Below are positions 13,134 to 14,029 of a stretch of 14,029 bases of DNA, piece after piece. Under the pieces are notes generated by a model. The model was not told the origin of the DNA and ran no database searches. It worked only from the letters and a program-made list of their open reading frames with translations. Position 1 is the first letter of the stretch; every line of letters begins with the position of its first letter. Source of the DNA: CAZYXZ01 sp964651395 (GTDB taxonomy: Bacteria > Actinomycetota > Actinomycetes > BP-191); the NCBI GenBank assembly GCA_964651395.1, contig CAZYXZ010000081.1:1-14029 (forward strand), read 5' to 3'. The position numbers and the translations under genes were made by a program.

Positions 13134-13271
13134 CTAGTCGTCGGAGACGCCCTCGGAGAAGTCTTCGCGGCCGCGCAGGCCGTAGCGCCGTATGACCAGC
13201 GCCGTGCCCGTCGCCACGAGGGCGACGACCGCGATGATGGTGGGCAGTCCCGTTGCCGCCAGCACGCTCAT
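13134..13271 (-). CDS. 45-residue single-pass membrane miniprotein with LAATG-like motif
   Basis: The sequence reads MSVLAATGLPTI, then a hydrophobic segment of about 18 residues (IIAVVALVATGTALVI), RRYGLRGRED and an acidic end EGVSDD. GGAGGTG lies a few bases before ATG 13271, which supports translation. The basic residues after the helix predict a short outside N-terminus and an inside C-terminus. LAATG, hydrophobic run and RR mimic the C-terminal half of a class E sortase signal, but no secreted domain precedes it, so sortase use is doubtful. The gene ends 13 nt before thiG and could be cotranscribed with it. Function unknown. Confidence 0.65.
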   Translation of the reverse strand: MSVLAATGLPTIIAVVALVATGTALVIRRYGLRGREDFSEGVSDD

Positions 13272-13319
13272 GAGGCACCTCCGTGTCGGCCGGCCGTCCT
13301 CACCTCCACGGTAGTCCTG

Positions 13320-13658
13320 TTACAGACCGGGTTCGGCCAGGCGCAGCGAATTGAGCCGCGTCTCGGTGGCGTCGATCTGGGCGACCACGGCGGCGACCGA
13401 GGGCGGCACGGCCACGTCCTCGTCGGCGTACAGGAAGATGTTGAGGACGTCGTTCGCGCCGACCTGCAGGCCCATCGCCGCGCAGAACTCCCCCAGGGCG
13501 TACTCCCAGGAGAAGACACCGCCCGTCTCGTCGCTCGCGACATGGCAGTAGTAGGTCAGGTAGCGGTTGCCCTGGAGCGCGTAGTGCCGGACGCCGTTGC
13601 GGCCGACGCTCTGGAACACGAAGCCGACGGACTCGAGGTCGTCAGTGAACGCTGCCAC
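13320..13658 (-). CDS. Unrecognised 112-residue cytoplasmic protein
   Basis: From GTG 13658 (GGAG 6 nt upstream) the protein reads as a soluble mixed alpha/beta domain: a first helix AAFTDDLESVGFVFQ, strands RHYALQGNRYLTYYCHV, an aromatic stretch FSWEYALGEFCAAMGLQV, NIFLYADEDVAVP and a final helix SVAAVVAQIDATETRLNSL. No signal peptide, membrane helix or catalytic motif is seen. I do not recognise the family. It starts 17 nt after the stop of the dehydrogenase, so the two may share a transcript. Confidence 0.65.
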   Translation of the reverse strand: MAAFTDDLESVGFVFQSVGRNGVRHYALQGNRYLTYYCHVASDETGGVFSWEYALGEFCAAMGLQVGANDVLNIFLYADEDVAVPPSVAAVVAQIDATETRLNSLRLAEPGL

Positions 13659-13675
13659 GGTGCGCTCCGGCCGGG

Positions 13676-14029
13676 TCAGGGGCGGCGGCGGACCAGTGGG
13701 TCCACGCCGTTCTGCACATCGTGCACCGGCTCGCCGGTCATCGCGCGTCGGAGGTTGTCGGTGACCGCCGTGAGGATGCGGATCCGGCTCTGCAACGTCG
13801 CGCCGCCGACGTGCGGAGAGAGCACCACCCGCTCGTGCGTCCGCAACGGATCCCCGGCCGGCAGCGGCTCGGTGTCGTAGACGTCGAGGCCGGCGCCGGC
13901 CAGATGGCCGCTGTCGAGCAGCTCCACGAGTGCCGTCTCGTCGACGATGCCGCCGCGCGCGGCGTTGACGACGACCGCGCCCCGCGGCAGGGCCGCCAGC
14001 CGGTCCCGGCCGAGCAGGCCTCGGGTCTG
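13676..14029 (-). CDS. D-2-hydroxyacid dehydrogenase, 3' part (runs off the window)
   Basis: Only the last 117 residues are present; the 5' part lies beyond base 14029. The visible part is the C-terminal half of the NAD-binding domain of D-isomer-specific 2-hydroxyacid dehydrogenases: VVVNAARGGIVDETAL with the substrate-binding Arg, GAGLDVYDTEPLP with the Glu of the catalytic relay, and VVLSPHVGGATLQSR with the catalytic His. A closing helix follows (ILTAVTDNLRRAMTGEP). These enzymes reduce 2-oxoacids with NAD(P)H, or do the reverse; phosphoglycerate dehydrogenase-like and glyoxylate/hydroxypyruvate reductase-like members cannot be told apart from this half. Confidence 0.9.
   Translation of the reverse strand, partial: QTRGLLGRDRLAALPRGAVVVNAARGGIVDETALVELLDSGHLAGAGLDVYDTEPLPAGDPLRTHERVVLSPHVGGATLQSRIRILTAVTDNLRRAMTGEPVHDVQNGVDPLVRRRP

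Overview
The window is high-GC DNA with actinobacterial traits: many GTG starts, TANNNT-type -10 boxes placed at leaderless starts, a class I polyprenyl diphosphate synthase, an Rv2175c-type DNA-binding protein and an LAXTG (class E) sortase signal. The genus cannot be fixed from the sequence. I see no tRNA, rRNA, CRISPR array, insertion sequence or phage gene.

Layout. 44-1324 (-) is an MFS exporter, transcribed away from an aminoglycoside-phosphotransferase-fold kinase (1362-2294) and a polyprenyl diphosphate synthase (2302-3393). 3464-6406 (+) is a cell-envelope block: a secreted BNR/Asp-box propeller with an LAATG wall-sorting tail, a small charged coiled-coil protein, and a Tat-type lipoprotein with a thioredoxin-like domain. 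6399-7601 (-) is Rv2175c-like / thiS / thiE, read in that order with overlapping ends. 7661-8718 (+) is a tandem pair of RimJ/RimL-type GNAT acetyltransferases.

8881-10026 (+) is one gene with visibly lower GC and different codon use. It encodes a nucleoside-2-deoxyribosyltransferase/TIR-like N-terminal domain and a long helical C-terminus. It is probably acquired DNA and the best candidate for an undescribed, possibly defence-related function. A small 3Fe-4S-type ferredoxin follows (10066-10299, +). 10296-13271 (-) reads, in transcription order, a 45-residue membrane miniprotein, thiG, thiH, a SnoaL-like protein and an SRPBCC protein. The window ends with an unrecognised 112-residue protein and the 3' part of a D-2-hydroxyacid dehydrogenase, both minus strand.

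How it fits together. thiE, thiS, thiG and thiH make the thiazole half of thiamine phosphate and join it to the pyrimidine. They sit in two minus-strand units about 4 kb apart, with the GNAT pair, the low-GC gene and the ferredoxin between them. The dehydroglycine source is the radical-SAM tyrosine lyase ThiH. No thiO is present, although from memory many actinobacteria carry thiO beside thiE/thiS. A polyprenyl synthase near an Rv2175c homologue recalls the mycobacterial idsA2-Rv2175c-pknL neighbourhood; no kinase of the pknL type is present here.
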